Assembly: GCA_032433765.1 (NCBI GenBank)
Contig: JAVIAB010000025.1
Location: forward strand, 32,085,615 to 32,149,614
Direction of reading: 5' to 3'
Length of the DNA stretch: 64,000 nt
Source: Megaustenia siamemsis
Lineage: Eukaryota; Mollusca; Gastropoda; Stylommatophora; Ariophantidae
Below the pieces are notes generated by a model. It was not told the origin of the DNA. It saw only the letters and a list, made by a program, of their open reading frames with translations, and did no database searches. The position numbers and the translations under genes are program-made. Within the stretch, counting starts at the first letter, position 1, and each line of letters starts with the position of its first letter. This document shows positions 46,782-59,372 of this stretch, one piece after another.

Positions 46782-49660
46782 TCTTCTTCTACCTTTTTAG
46801 CTCCCAGTGGAGCATAGGCCTTCAACACTTTCCAAGTCGTTCTGTTTTTTTTGCCATTCTTTTAAGATCATTGCATGTCTTCCCCATCATCTTCATCTCT
46901 GCTTCTATCTATCTTCTCCAAGAATACTTTGGTCTTCCTCTTTGTCTTTTCCCCTGGGGATTCCAAAAAAGGACCTGTTGTGTAATACTTTTAGTTGGCT
47001 TCCGTAGTGTGTGACCTATGTCACACCCATCGTCTTCGCTGTATCTCTTTATCCACTAGTATTTGACTGGTACATTTCCATAATTCTATGTCAGTGATTT
47101 TGTCCTGCCATTTCCATCCTTTTATACTGCGTAAGCATCCATTAATGAAAGTCTGTATCTTCGTGATTGTAAATTTTGTTGTTCCCCGTGTTTCACAGCC
47201 ATATAATCATCATCATCATATACCATACCGGTTGGCATAGGCGATCATGTCCCTCCACAATATTCTATCTACAGTGCATCGTATCAGTTTTGTTGTTGAC
47301 TGCTTTCCATGCCATGACACCAAGCTATCCAGTATTTTCTCTCTTTGTCGTCCGCGATCTCTCTTTCCTTTTATTTTGCCAGTTGTAACCAAGTATTCCA
47401 ACTTTCCTCTTCTCATGATGTGCCCGAAAAATGTTGATTGTTTCTTTCTGATGTTTTTTAGGAGCTGCCTTTTTGTGTTGGCCTCTCTGACAACTTCCTC
47501 ATTGGTCTTTTTAGCTGTCCAGGGAACTTTCAACATTCTTCTGAGAAATCCCATCTCTGTGGCCTCTAATCGTCTTTTCATTTGTTTGTCTACTGTCCAT
47601 GATTCGCTTCCATAGGTCAGAATTGGTTCTATATAGCACCGATGAACTCTCTTTCTAATTTATGTTGACATAGATTTGTTGCATAAGATATTTTTCATTT
47701 TCTGAAATGCTATTTTGACCTGAGCTATTCTGCTTTTTATTTCTGTTGTGCATCTTCCATCTGATGTTATCACTGTGCCCAAGTATTTGACGCGTTGCAT
47801 TTGTTTCAGATTTGTCTTGTTTATTTGTATGCTGCATGATGGTGATGATTGTTTCTTCGATATAACCATTACTTCTGTTTTGTTACTATTCAGACTGAGA
47901 CCTTTCTTTTTGCTTTCTTTCACTATTATATCTATCATTTCTTGTAGTTCATTCTCTGTCTCTGTTATTAACACTGTGTCATCCGCATATCGCAAATTAT
48001 TTATGTTGTGACCGTTGACTTCAATTCCTTTTTTGTCTACTATTGATCTCATAATATGTTCGCTGTAAAGTGAACAAAAATCCAGTGACAGAACACAACT
48101 TGTCTGACTCCTTGTTTTATATATTGAAATTGTCCTGTTTGGTTGTTAATTCGTATAGCTGCTATTTGTTGCCAGTACATGTTTTTTTATGATTCGCAGA
48201 TCCTTGCCATCAATGTTTAATTTCTCCAGCATATTCTATAAAGCACATATATAGATCTTTCTTTACCTCAATAAATCTTTCTATCAATGTCCTTAAGATG
48301 AATATTGCATTAATGGTGCCCTTTCCTTCCACAAATCCACATTGTTCCTCACTTATTTCTGGTTTTATTTTGTTCCTTACACGTCTCATGATGATTCTTA
48401 GTAATATTTTAGTCATATGGCTCATGAGACTAATAGTGGTGTAGTCTTCACAATCAGTGGCGCCTGCCTTCCTCGGTATGGCTACAAAGATAGATTTTAG
48501 TAGATCTTCGGGTATGTGTCCAGTGTTATATATGTCATTGAGTAATTTTGTTATGTCTTGTACTCCCAGCTCTCCTAATGCATTTATCTCTTCGATTGTT
48601 ATATTGTCAGGACCTGGAGCTTTGCCTCTTTTCATGTGTTGAATTGTGTCCTCCACTTCACTCTGCATAATTGGTGGTCCTGTGTCTTTGTTTGAATTGT
48701 TTAATTCTGGTCTTTCATCATCATAGAGTTGACTGATATATTCTGTCCATCTTTCCATTGTCTTCTCCCATTGTCGTCCCATTATTATATTTCCTTCCTT
48801 TGACTTTACACATCCTGAAACTTTGACTTCTTTTCTTCCTGTTAATTCATTTAACTGATTGTGCATAAATTTTGAGTCTTTCTTTTGTTGTTTTTCCATT
48901 TCTTCATATAACAGGACCGACTTAACATTTGAGTTTAAAATTTTTATTTTTGTATTTAACCTAATTTCTTTGGATTTCCATATGTTTCCCAGTGCAACGA
49001 AAGCTCCGCTTGCTTTTGATATCCTTATTTTGGTATCATTTTCTGCCCCCCCCCCTCTTTATCTATATTACTACCCAGATATATGTACGATTGTACGTCT
49101 AGTAGAGGTATTTCTCCTAATTTTATTTGGTTATTGCCAACTGCATTAATTCTCATAATGTTGGTCTTATCTCTATTAATCTTTAGTCCTAGCCTGTTGT
49201 GATCTCTCATCAAGTATGCTCATTTTATCCTGCATCTGTTGATGGCTGTGTGAAAGGAGAGCTATGTCATCAGCAAAGTCTAAATCATCAAGTTGTTTGG
49301 TCACTGACCACTGAATTCCATTTCTGTTGTTTTGAGTTATTTTCATAATCCAATCTATGGCCAGTAGAAAGAGAAATGGGGACAGAAGGCATCCCTGCCT
49401 TACTCCTGTTCTTATTTCAAATACTTCTGTAAGCTGTCCTTAATGCACTACACTACATTTCGTTCATTCATACATTGTTTTTATCAGGTTAATTAATTTA
49501 TTATTTATGTTTGCTATCTTATTCTTTCTTTCTTTAATTTTATCCAGGGTCTCTGCTGTCATACATGCCTTATTCTGGCGTTCTCTTTTCCCCAGTGTTA
49601 CTTCGCATGTCTCTTGCAAAGATTGATAGAATGTGCAACATTCCATATGCAAAATTGCAT
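46782..49660 (-). mobile_element. LINE-5 fragment interrupted by LINE-1
   Basis: Right part (48,912-49,660): DLDFADDIALLSHSHQQMQD with the RT FADD box in frame, NRDKTNIMRINAVGNNQIKL and SYIYLGSNIDKEGG. Left part (46,782-47,199): [30 protein letters not shown] and [15 protein letters not shown], then a 3' end CTCCACTGGGAGCTAAAAAG followed by GTAGAAGAAGAA. Comparison with the copy at 63,272-64,000, which has no insertion, proves the two parts are one element. Frameshifted and 5'-truncated. Confidence 0.85.
47207..48904 (-). mobile_element. LINE-1 (dead) nested in LINE-5
   Basis: 1.7 kb 5'-truncated insertion flanked by CATATAA (47,200-47,206 and 48,905-48,911). 48,210-48,899 encodes the linker and early RT: GKAPGPDNITIEEINALGEL, CEDYTTISLMSHMTKILLRI, FVEGKGTINAIFILRTLIER and CFIEY, then a deletion removes the rest of motif A. 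GVRQ is followed by a one-base loss (near 48,100). LRYADDTVLITETENELQEM is intact in 47,660-48,052, and the C-terminus 47,216-47,581 has LRRMLKVPWTAKKTNEEVVR and LWRDMIAYANRYGI. The tail is (GAT)n. Confidence 0.87.
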
Positions 49661-50214
49661 GCTATTATATTTATTACTAACTGAGAAAACCGATGTGGTG
49701 CATTACCTTTGAAATCCCCTCGTATTCTCACTCATCCCATAAAACCACATAAATACAACACTATATTAGTACAAACAAATGAACACTTGCAGGTGTCATT
49801 ACATGACAGTTGACAGGTCCGAGATTCTACATTCTATCAATAATTAAGGAACCAACAAATGAGTGCAAACACAGACGACCCTCGCTCTGGCTTCGAGATC
49901 CCACCAAATCACATAGTCTTAATCCCTTTAAACTTCTACTGTCTGTCTCCTATTTGGCAAGTCTAACGAGTGCGAATACAATCTCTGAGTGAACTGAATA
50001 ATTGCATTATGTTGAGGCCGTAGACAAGGGCAAATATAACACTCGTCAAATCAAAATTTCTTGGATATTATACAATACCTAATTTGTGTATTTATTCACT
50101 GTCTGATGTTTACATTTAACATTCTCATATTTCGTCTGATTGTTCTACTCGTTCACGTTTTCTCAACTGATTTTACCTTTTCCTTTCTTCATCATGACTG
50201 AGTTGATCTTCTGC
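49661..50214. other. Unique spacer
   Basis: About 550 bp without tandem structure or an identifiable protein. A few open stretches of about 60 codons have no similarity I recognise. Confidence 0.4.
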
Positions 50215-50660
50215 CTCATCTTTCCTTCATAATTTGTCTTTCAGCGTCGAGGGAAGATATAATTTGCGATCTTTTTCTTTTCTGTTCGTCTCTGCTGCTG
50301 TTGTTTCCTTGTGTTTCTAACAATTCGTCAATTCATCTTTTTCGTGGTCGACCCTTGGGTCTGGTATTCTCGCAACGTTTATGAGGGCTCGTTGTGTTGT
50401 GTTTTGTTTTAATCTCTCTGCCTTGTTACGTGGCCAAACCATTTAAATTGTTTTTCTTTATATATTCTGTAAAGGGGGGGGGGGGGGGGCTGCTATTCCT
50501 AGCTTTTTTCTCAGTTCTTCATTTCTGATCTTATCTCTCAGACTGTTTCCTGTCAATCGTCTAACACATTTCATCTCTGTTGAGGTTATTTTTCTTATTG
50601 TTCTTGCATCTAGGGTCCAGGTCTGGCATTGGTAGCACAACGTTGGGATGAAGATTGTAT
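50215..50660 (-). mobile_element. LINE-4 C-terminal fragment
   Basis: MCYQCQTWTLDARTIRKITS, TEMKCVRRLTGNSLRDKIRN and EELRKKLGIAA, then (frameshifted) NKRCENTRPKGRPRKR-like and ANRRAKDRKL-like sequence. An 18-base G run at about 50,467 interrupts the region between the two parts. RT core absent. Confidence 0.75.
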
Positions 50661-50812
50661 TGTTGATATATTATTGTTATTCTCTAAATATGATGCTTTT
50701 CATTTAAATTTGTTTGTTTTTTTATCGCCTTATATTAGTTTCCATTATTTTTGTTCACCTGTGGGATATCTTTCTCAGTGTGCACCCATTCAGTGGATGT
50801 CTTGTGTTGGTG

Positions 50813-51870
50813 TGTAACAGCGGAGGTGAACATGTGTAACAATGAGGTGAGTGAGTGAGTGATGGAGGGCACGTGGACACTTCACGGGAAGAAAGTGAGA
50901 GATTAATTCAGACAGAATAACGAAATTCCCGTGACTGTTGAGAAGGTAAAATTAGAAATGGGGAGAGTATCTAAGGGAAGTTGGGATTGGTTGAAGATGA
51001 AATATATTGTCGATGTACAAGGTTAGACGGGAGGAGATTTTCACACAGATTCACAAGGGGAATAGCCTGCGGGGCCATTGCTGTAGACCCTAGTAGATTA
51101 GGCGGTAGAGCAATGGCTCGTGGAGCTCAAAGAGTGACCAAGAGTTAGTCCAAGGAGTAACTAAGAGTTATACTATTGTAGAAGTAAGTCTCAGGTTTAA
51201 TGGCGAGACAGTTTAGTGTGCTTAATATAGGAAAATAGCTTAGGCTCCAGACTAAGAGGATTTCAGTGTTTGGACCGATTGATGTGAGAGTTGATTGAGG
51301 CACGACTGCGATGAGGAGGTGCCTACAGTACATTTCGTGTGTGTGAACAGCCGAGCGCAGGGTAACCCGCTGGCTTTTACATATTGTTTTACTTGGCAAA
51401 TGACCTGTCAATAAACTCATGTTCATGTTTATGAGAGGACTTTGTGTCCAGTGAATTATCACCATTGCTTGTCGTGTTGGACGGTGTGGTGACGAACGAA
51501 CGTTAGTGTCGCGGAGACAGACTATGTTATCAGATTCTGCAGTACAGGTACAATCATACAACAACGCGAAGTACACCACATGAAGAGATCACGAGGGAAG
51601 TAGATCAAGTTTCCTGTTCATTCATAGTTTGCAGTCTCAGTTCAAATACGGGTCAGTAAACAAGTCACGAGTCCAGTAAAAGCAAGTTCCGTCAGTGGGC
51701 CGACAGTCAGTCCATCGGTCGGTCAATTTAACAAGGCAGTGAGACGGGCGAACAGCACATAGAATCACAGATAGCAGAATCTTAGAAGTCAGTTACAGAA
51801 TCGAACAAAGGAATTTACAGAACATTTCATCGGAACTGATGGAATTATTACAAAACCGTCTAGTGTTACA
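50813..51870 (+). mobile_element. Probable solo LTR (about 1.06 kb)
   Basis: Starts TGTAACAGCGGAGGTGAACA and ends CCGTCTAGTGTTACA, so the ends TGTAACA and TGTTACA are a perfect short inverted repeat of the TG...CA kind. A 4-bp GGTG precedes (50,809-50,812) and follows (51,871-51,874), fitting the 4-6 bp duplications of LTR elements. AATAAA occurs at 51,410. No gag or pol lies next to it. The minus-strand open frame at 51,145-51,579 has no domain. The strand is inferred from the AATAAA. It could also be an unrelated sequence with chance termini. Confidence 0.45.
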
Positions 51871-52128
51871 GGTGCGCCTTTAGGCCCGACATATCTGTCT
51901 TCGGTATTAATATATTTACATAACAATTGCTTTTTCCGAACAGCGTCTATTTTTTTCCTGCTCTTTTCGACTTTTAACGTGCGCTACTACACACGGGACC
52001 TTATGTTTATCACCGTTATCCCAAAGGATATTGGATTTCACCCAGAGACCCGGGGAGAGTAAGACTTCGAGGAAACCAATAATTCGTAGGGAAAAATTGC
52101 CATCGTCAATCTATCATAATATTTATTG
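51871..52128. other. Degenerate repeat-like spacer
   Basis: Contains GTGCGCTACTACACACGGGA, which resembles a phrase I associate with dispersed repeats in invertebrate genomes, but I cannot name a family. No coding frame. Confidence 0.3.
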
Positions 52129-52590
52129 TTCTTAAACTATTTCATATTTTCCTTCATCATTCCATAGTTTCCTTCACCATGTCATAGTTTCCTTAATCAT
52201 TCCATTATTTCCTTCACCATGTCATAGTTTCCTTCACCATGTCATAATTTCCTTCATCGTGTCATATTTCCCTTTACCATGTAATATTTCCCTTAATCAT
52301 GTCATATTTCCCTTAATCATGTAATATTTCCCTTAATCATGTCATATTTCCCTTTATCATGTCATATTTCCCTTTATCATGTCATATTTCCCTTCATCAT
52401 GTCATATTTCCCTTCATAATGTCATATTTCCCTTCATCATGTCATATTTCTCTTCATCATGTCATATTTCTTTCATCATGTCATATTTCCTTTCATCATG
52501 TCATATTTCCCTTTATCATGTCTTATTACCTTTCATCATGTCATGTTCTCCTTCGTCATGTCATATTCTCCTTCATCATGTCATACTTCC
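52129..52590. repeat. 20-bp minisatellite
   Basis: About 23 units of ATCATGTCATATTTCCCTTC with AATCATG and ACCATG variants, more diverged on the left side (TTCACCATGTCATAGTTTCC). Confidence 0.9.
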
Positions 52591-52879
52591 CTTTCTTTCA
52601 CAGTTTCATAAATGCTGTTTAGATCACTATTTCACAACCATCACTTTCAAGTTTAGCTCAAATTAAGTCAATTAACAAAACTTCAACTGAAACCACATTG
52701 TAGCAATAATCAAGACTCAAGTGTATAGCACATTGTGAATATAAGACAAACTTGCAGAACTGATGGGTTGTTCTAGACACGGAAGTTTGCATAAATCTTT
52801 ATCGTCTCTGCTAACAGATGCAGCACATGATGATGCTGACCTCCTTCTTAAAACAACAAATTTCTCGTAAACAAATTGA
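52591..52879. other. Unique spacer
   Basis: No gene or repeat identified. Confidence 0.35.
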
Positions 52880-53330
52880 AATTATTTTTAAAAAACTGCA
52901 GTAGCCGGGTCACTGAGCATCAAATTTGAAGATAACTCTTCTGGATGGGAAGTCATCGTTAATCACTGGGCAGAGGCTGGAATGACTTTCAAGATATGAA
53001 GCCCAGTCAATGCGAGATTGCTAGATACCAGATGATTGCAAAATTGACTCTCCACTTTTTGTTTCAACATTTAAGTGCAGACAAGTTAGTGGTTTTCAAA
53101 CTGGTTGATTTTCATAACATGAATAGATGTGAACAAGTTACCATTATACGCCTCAGGACAGGACATAGTCGACTCCACAGTCACATGTATACACAATTAA
53201 AGATCGGCGCCTCAACTACTTGTACATGTGGACAGGTACACATACTTCAAGACTGTACTGTATATAGTAGACTGACGAAAATCCATTACGTCGTTCAAAT
53301 TTGTGTCGTCTATTAATTACGTACAATCAT
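52880..53330 (+). mobile_element. LINE C-terminal fragment (RNase H type), tentative
   Basis: An open frame (52,996-53,316) contains EQVTIIRLRTGHSRLHSHMY, TQLKIGASTTCTCGQ and VHILQDC. The LRTGH motif followed by a CxC...HxxxxC knuckle is the usual C-terminus of RNase H-bearing LINEs. The part before it is degraded. Not clearly the same family as LINE-6. Confidence 0.6.
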
Positions 53331-53344
53331 GAATCGCCAAAAAA

Positions 53345-53730
53345 CAGACAAGAAAATCACTGGGGTCTGTAGAAATGTGGTTTTACAGAAGAATGTTGAG
53401 AATACCATGGACAGTTAAGAAAAGTAATGAACATGTTCTGAGAGAGGTCAAAGCAAAAAGAGAGCTAATAGTTTCCAATATTAGGAAGAAACAATCATCA
53501 TTTTTTGGCCATGTAATAAGAAGGGAACAACTGGAATACATTGTAACAACTGGAAAAATTGAGGGACGAAAAGATAGAGGGAAGCAAAGAGAAAAAATAC
53601 CAGACAGCTTAAGAGAATGGCTTGGCAGAAGGTCAGCAACAGAAATGATAATTAACTGTCGAGATCGAAAGTTGTGGAGAGACATGATCACCTACACCAG
53701 CAGGCCCGGTACTTGATGCTGGTGATTAAT
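53345..53730 (+). mobile_element. LINE-1 C-terminal fragment, intact frame
   Basis: The open frame 53,375-53,716 (113 codons) reads MWFYRRMLRIPWTVKKSNEH, FFGHVIRREQLEYIVTTGKI, GRKDRGKQREKIPDSLREWL and LWRDMITYTSRPGT before its stop. It is the undamaged version of the sequence that is frameshifted in the 7 kb units. 3' end GCCCGGTACTTGATGCTGGT. 5'-truncated. Confidence 0.85.
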
Positions 53731-53935
53731 TACGTAAAGCTTTTACCATACCATTTTTTTTTTTTTAATTCTCCCTCACATTTAGCTTTACTGCAGCTTC
53801 TAATGTGTCTACATTCATTTGCATTTCTTTTCCTTAACCTCTTGCTGAATATAGTAGACTGAAAAAAACCATTGGCCCTTAGATACAAAAATACAGGCAA
53901 AACTATTATGGGCAACACAAAACATGAGAAACAAT

Positions 53936-56900
53936 AGAAATTTAACTGGATCAACAAAACAAGAGAAGAAATAACTGTAAGTAATAAACTGAGAAGAAGT
54001 TAACTGTATCAACAAAACATGAGAAACAATAGAAAGTTAACTGGATCAACAAAACATGAGAAACAATAGAAAGTTAACTGTATCAACAAAACATGAGAAA
54101 CAATAGAAAATTAACTGGATCAACAAAACATGAGAAACAATAGAAAGTTAACTGGATCAACAAAACATGAGAAACAATAGAAAGTTAACTGGATCAACAA
54201 AACATGAGAAACAATAGAAAGTTAACTGGATCAACAAAACATGAGAAACAATAGAAAGTTAACTGGATCAACAAAACATGAGAAACAATAGAAAGTTAAC
54301 TGGATCAACAAAACATGAGAAACAATAGAAAGTTAACTGGGTCAACAAAACATGAGAAACAATAGAAAATTAACTGGATCAACAAAACATGAGAAACAAT
54401 AGAAAGTTAACTGTATCAACAAAACATGAGAAACAATAGAAAGTTAACTGTATCAACAAAACATGAGAAACAATAGAAAGTTAACTGTATCAACAAAACA
54501 TGAGAAACAATAGAAAGTTAACTGTATCAACAAAACATGAGAAACAATAGAAAGTTAACTGTACCAACAAAACATGAGGAAAAATAGAAAGTTAACTGGA
54601 TCAACAAAACATGAGAAACAATAGAAAGTTAACTGGATAAACAAAACAAGAGAAGAAATAGAAAGTTAACTGTATCAACAAAACATGATAAACAATAGAA
54701 AGTTAACTGGATCAACAAAACAAGAGAAGAAATAGAAAGTTAACTGTATCAACAAAACATGAGAAACAATAGAAAGTTAACTGGATCAACAAAACATGAG
54801 AAACAATAGAAAGTTAACTGTATCAACAAAACATGAGAAACAATAGAAAATTAACTGGATCAACAAAACATGAGAAACAATAGAAAGTTAACTGGATCAA
54901 CAAAACATGAGAAACAATAGAAAGTTAACTGGATCAACAAAACATGAGAAACAATAGAAAGTTAACTGGATCAACAAAACATGAGAAACAATAGAAAGTT
55001 AACTGGATCAACAAAACATGAGAAACAATAGAAAGTTAACTGGATCAACAAAACATGAGAAACAATAGAAAGTTAACTGGATCAACAAAACATGAGAAAC
55101 AATAGAAAGTTAACTGGGTCAACAAAACATGAGAAACAATAGAAAATTAACTGGATCAACAAAACATGAGAAACAATAGAAAGTTAACTGTATCAACAAA
55201 ACATGAGAAACAATAGAAAGTTAACTGTATCAACAAAACATGAGAAACAATAGAAAGTTAACTGTATCAACAAAACATGAGAAACAATAGAAAGTTAACT
55301 GTATCAACAAAACATGAGAAACAATAGAAAGTTAACTGTATCAACAAAACATGAGAAACAATAGAAAGTTAACTGTATCAACAAAACATGAGAAACAATA
55401 GAAAGTTAACTGTATCAACAAAACATGAGGAAAAATAGAAAGTTAACTGGATCAACAAAACATGAGAAACAATAGAAAGTTAACTGGATAAACAAAACAA
55501 GAGAAGAAATAGAAAGTTAACTGTATCAACAAAACATGATAAACAATAGAAAGTTAACTGGATCAACAAAACAAGAGAAGAAATAGAAAGTTAACTGTAT
55601 CAACAAAACATGATAAACAATAGAAAGTTAACTGGGTCAACAAAACAAGAGAAGAAATAGAAAGTTAACTGGATCAACAAAACATGAGAAACAATAGAAA
55701 GTTAACTGTATCAACAAAACATGAGAAACAATAGAAAATTAACTGGATCAACAAAACATGAGAAACAATAGAAAGTTAACTGGATCAACAAAACATGAGA
55801 AACAATAGAAAGTTAACTGGATCAACAAAACATGAGAAACAATAGAAAGTTAACTGGATCAACAAAACATGAGAAACAATAGAAAGTTAACTGGATCAAC
55901 AAAACATGAGAAACAATAGAAAGTTAACTGGATCAACAAAACATGAGAAACAATAGAAAGTTAACTGGGTCAACAAAACATGAGAAACAATAGAAAATTA
56001 ACTGGATCAACAAAACATGAGAAACAATAGAAAGTTAACTGTATCAACAAAACATGAGAAACAATAGAAAGTTAACTGTATCAACAAAACATGAGAAACA
56101 ATAGAAAGTTAACTGTATCAACAAAACATGAGAAACAATAGAAAGTTAACTGTATCAACAAAACATGAGAAACAATAGAAAGTTAACTGTACCAACAAAA
56201 CATGAGGAAAAATAGAAAGTTAACTGGATCAACAAAACATGAGAAACAATAGAAAGTTAACTGGATAAACAAAACAAGAGAAGAAATAGAAAGTTAACTG
56301 TATCAACAAAACATGATAAACAATAGAAAGTTAACTGGATCAACAAAACAAGAGAAGAAATAGAAAGTTAACTGTATCAACAAAACATGAGAAACAATAG
56401 AAAGTTAACTGGATCAACAAAACATGAGAAACAATAGAAAGTTAACTGTATCAACAAAACATGAGAAACAATAGAAAATTAACTGGATCAACAAAACATG
56501 AGAAACAATAGAAAGTTAACTGGATCAACAAAACATGAGAAACAATAGAAAGTTAACTGGATCAACAAAACATGAGAAACAATAGAAAGTTAACTGGATC
56601 AACAAAACATGAGAAACAATAGAAAGTTAACTGGATCAACAAAACATGAGAAACAATAGAAAGTTAACTGGATCAACAAAACATGAGAAACAATAGAAAG
56701 TTAACTGGATCAACAAAACATGAGAAACAATAGAAAGTTAACTGGGTCAACAAAACATGAGAAACAATAGAAAATTAACTGGATCAACAAAACATGAGAA
56801 ACAATAGAAAGTTAACTGTATCAACAAAACATGAGAAACAATAGAAAGTTAACTGTATCAACAAAACATGAGAAACAATAGAAAGTTAACTGTATCAACA

Positions 56901-58118
56901 AAACATGAGAAACAATAGAAAGTTAACTGTATCAACAAAACATGAGAAACAATAGAAAGTTAACTGTATCAACAAAACATGAGAAACAATAGAAAGTTAA
57001 CTGTATCAACAAAACATGAGAAACAATAGAAAGTTAACTGTATCAACAAAACATGAGGAAAAATAGAAAGTTAACTGGATCAACAAAACATGAGAAACAA
57101 TAGAAAGTTAACTGGATAAACAAAACAAGAGAAGAAATAGAAAGTTAACTGTATCAACAAAACATGATAAACAATAGAAAGTTAACTGGATCAACAAAAC
57201 AAGAGAAGAAATAGAAAGTTAACTGTATCAACAAAACATGATAAACAATAGAAAGTTAACTGGGTCAACAAAACAAGAGAAGAAATAGAAAGTTAACTGG
57301 ATCAACAAAACAAGAGAAGAAATAGAAAGTTAACTGTATCAACAAAACATGAGAAACAATAGAAAGTTAACTGGATCAACAAAACTTGAGAAACAATAGA
57401 AAGTTAACTGGATCAACAAAACAAGAGAAGAAATAGAAAGTTAACTGTATCAACAAAACATGATAAACAATAGAAAGTTAACTGGGTCAACAAAACATGA
57501 TAAACAATAGAAAGTTAACTGTATCAACAAAACATGAGAAACAATAGAAAGTTAACTGGATCAACAAAACAAGAGAAGAAATAGAAAGTTAACTGTATCA
57601 ACAAAACATGAGAAACAATAGAAAGTTAACTGGATCAACAAAACATGAGAAACAATAGAAAGTTAACTGGATCAACAAAACAAGAGAAGAAATAGAAAGT
57701 TAACTGTATCAACAAAACATGATAAACAATAGAAAGTTAACTGGGTCAACAAAACATGATAAACAATAGAAAGTTAACTGTATCAACAAAACATGAGAAA
57801 CAATAGAAAGTTAACTGGATCAACAAAACAAGAGAAGAAATAGAAAGTTAACTGTATCAACAAAACATGAGAAACAATAGAAAGTTAACTGGATCAACAA
57901 AACTTGAGAAACAATAGAAAGTTAACTGGATCAACAAAACAAGAGAAGAAATAGAAAGTTAACTGTATCAACAAAACATGATAAACAATAGAAAGTTAAC
58001 TGGGTCAACAAAACATGATAAACAATAGAAAGTTAACTGTATCAACAAAACATGAGAAACAATAGAAAGTTAACTGGATCAACAAAACAAGAGAAGAAAT
58101 AGAAAGTTAACTGTATCA
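53936..58118. repeat. 37-bp satellite with 1,628-bp higher-order repeat
   Basis: About 113 units of TCAACAAAACATGAGAAACA, ATAGAAAGTTAACTGGA. Subtypes include AAGAGAAGAAATAG, ATGATAAACAATAG and GGAAAAATAG. The rare pair GTACCAACAAAACATGAGGA occurs at 54,561 and 56,189, and GTATCAACAAAACATGAGGA at 55,412 and 57,040. Both pairs are exactly 1,628 bp (44 units) apart, defining a higher-order repeat made of 23- and 21-unit halves. Confidence 0.97.
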
Positions 58119-58185
58119 GTGTATCAACAAAACAAAAAGTCAAGTGGGGAGAACAAATAGAAATCTAACTGGATCAACAAAAAAA

Positions 58186-58265
58186 ACCACTGATTTAATC
58201 AACAAAAATACACTGACTCGATAAATAAAAATGCACTGACTCGATAAACAAAAATACACTGACTC
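58186..58265. repeat. 22-23 bp minisatellite, left part
   Basis: Three to four units of AACAAAAATACACTGACTCG with ATA between. The array continues beyond the LINE-4 insertion at 59,373. Confidence 0.8.
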
Positions 58266-59372
58266 TTTTTCCTATCCTCATCTGCCTTTCAGCGTCGAGG
58301 GGAGATATATTTTGCGGTCTTTTGCTCTTCTGTTCGCTTCTGCTGCGGTTATATTTCCTAGTGCTTCTAATATTCCATCGACCCATCTTTTTCATGGTCG
58401 ACCCTTGGGTCTAGTGTTCTCACAACGTTTGTTGAAGGCTCGTTGTGTTGTGTTTTGATCTATCTGCCTTGTCACGTAGCCAAACCATTTCATCTGTTGT
58501 TATTTTATATATTCTATGGTGGGGCTATTCCTAGCTTTTTTTCTCATTTCTTCATTTATTATCTTATTTTTCAGTCTTTTTCCTGTCATTCGTCTGACAC
58601 ATCTAATCTCAGTAGAGGTTATTTTTCTTATTATTCTTGCATCTAGGGTCCAGGACTGGTATTGGTAGCACAACGTCGGGATGAAGATTGTATTATAGAT
58701 TGCCCGTATTGCCTCTAGAGTTATTTCCTTGTTGGACAATAGTGGTGATAACTGTCCGATGATTTGACAAGCTTTGTTGCATCTTGAGTCTAGCTCTACT
58801 GTTTGTGAATTGTCGTTTGTCATTAGACTTCCTAGGTATTTGAATTCCTCTACTTGTTTTAGTTGTCTGCCTTCTATAGTTATGTTGATGTTCTGTTTAT
58901 TTTTGGCGACATTCATGATTTCTGTTTTGTTGATGTTGATTTTCATGTTGTATTTTGTGCCTGAGATGTTGAGTTTGTTTAAGTGTTCTTGTAGGTCTTC
59001 TATTGTTTCATGTATTAGTGCCTGATCGTCTGCAAATAGAAGCTCGTTGATCTCCTCTGTCTCTGATGGTTTGGCTAGCTTGCATATATGGTCCATGTAT
59101 GTAATAAACAGTAGGGGGGATAGTACGCACCCCTGTCTTACACCTGATCTAACTTCGAAGTGGTCTGTGTAGCCTGCTGCTGTTCTGACTGTGCAGCTGC
59201 TGTTGACGTAGAGACTTTTAATTAGGTTGGTTAGATGTTGGCTTACTCCATATGTTGTTAGTATCTCCCAAAGTTGTTCTCCGTTTACTCTGTGGAATGC
59301 TTTTTCCTGGTCAATGAAGGCTATGTATAAGTTTTGATTGTGTTCTGTCGTTTTTTCTACAAGCTGTTTCAC
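58266..59372 (-). mobile_element. LINE-4 RT fragment, best-preserved copy
   Basis: Open minus-strand frame 58,500-59,387 (295 codons), the longest genuine coding stretch in the window. RT motifs: FIDQEKAFHRV with Asp26, GVRQGCVLSP at 82-91, LLFADD with the catalytic pair at 120-121, then IKINKTEIMN-like and FKYLGSLMTNDNSQTVELDS, and TLCYQYQSWTLDARIIRKIT. A stop after TIEYIK precedes the terminal QMKWFGYVT and GNITAAEANRRAKDRK parts read in another frame. 5'-truncated; lacks endonuclease. Inserted inside a 23-bp array. Confidence 0.9.

Noticed and set aside
51145..51579. 144-codon minus-strand frame as a host gene
   Set aside because: Lies inside the candidate LTR, has no recognisable domain, and I see no splice or promoter context.
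52359..52666. Open frames over the 20-bp array
   Set aside because: Repeat translation only; no independent domain.
54000..58118. Possible CRISPR array (37-bp repeats)
   Set aside because: Units are directly adjacent with no unique spacers, and the context is a eukaryotic transposon landscape.
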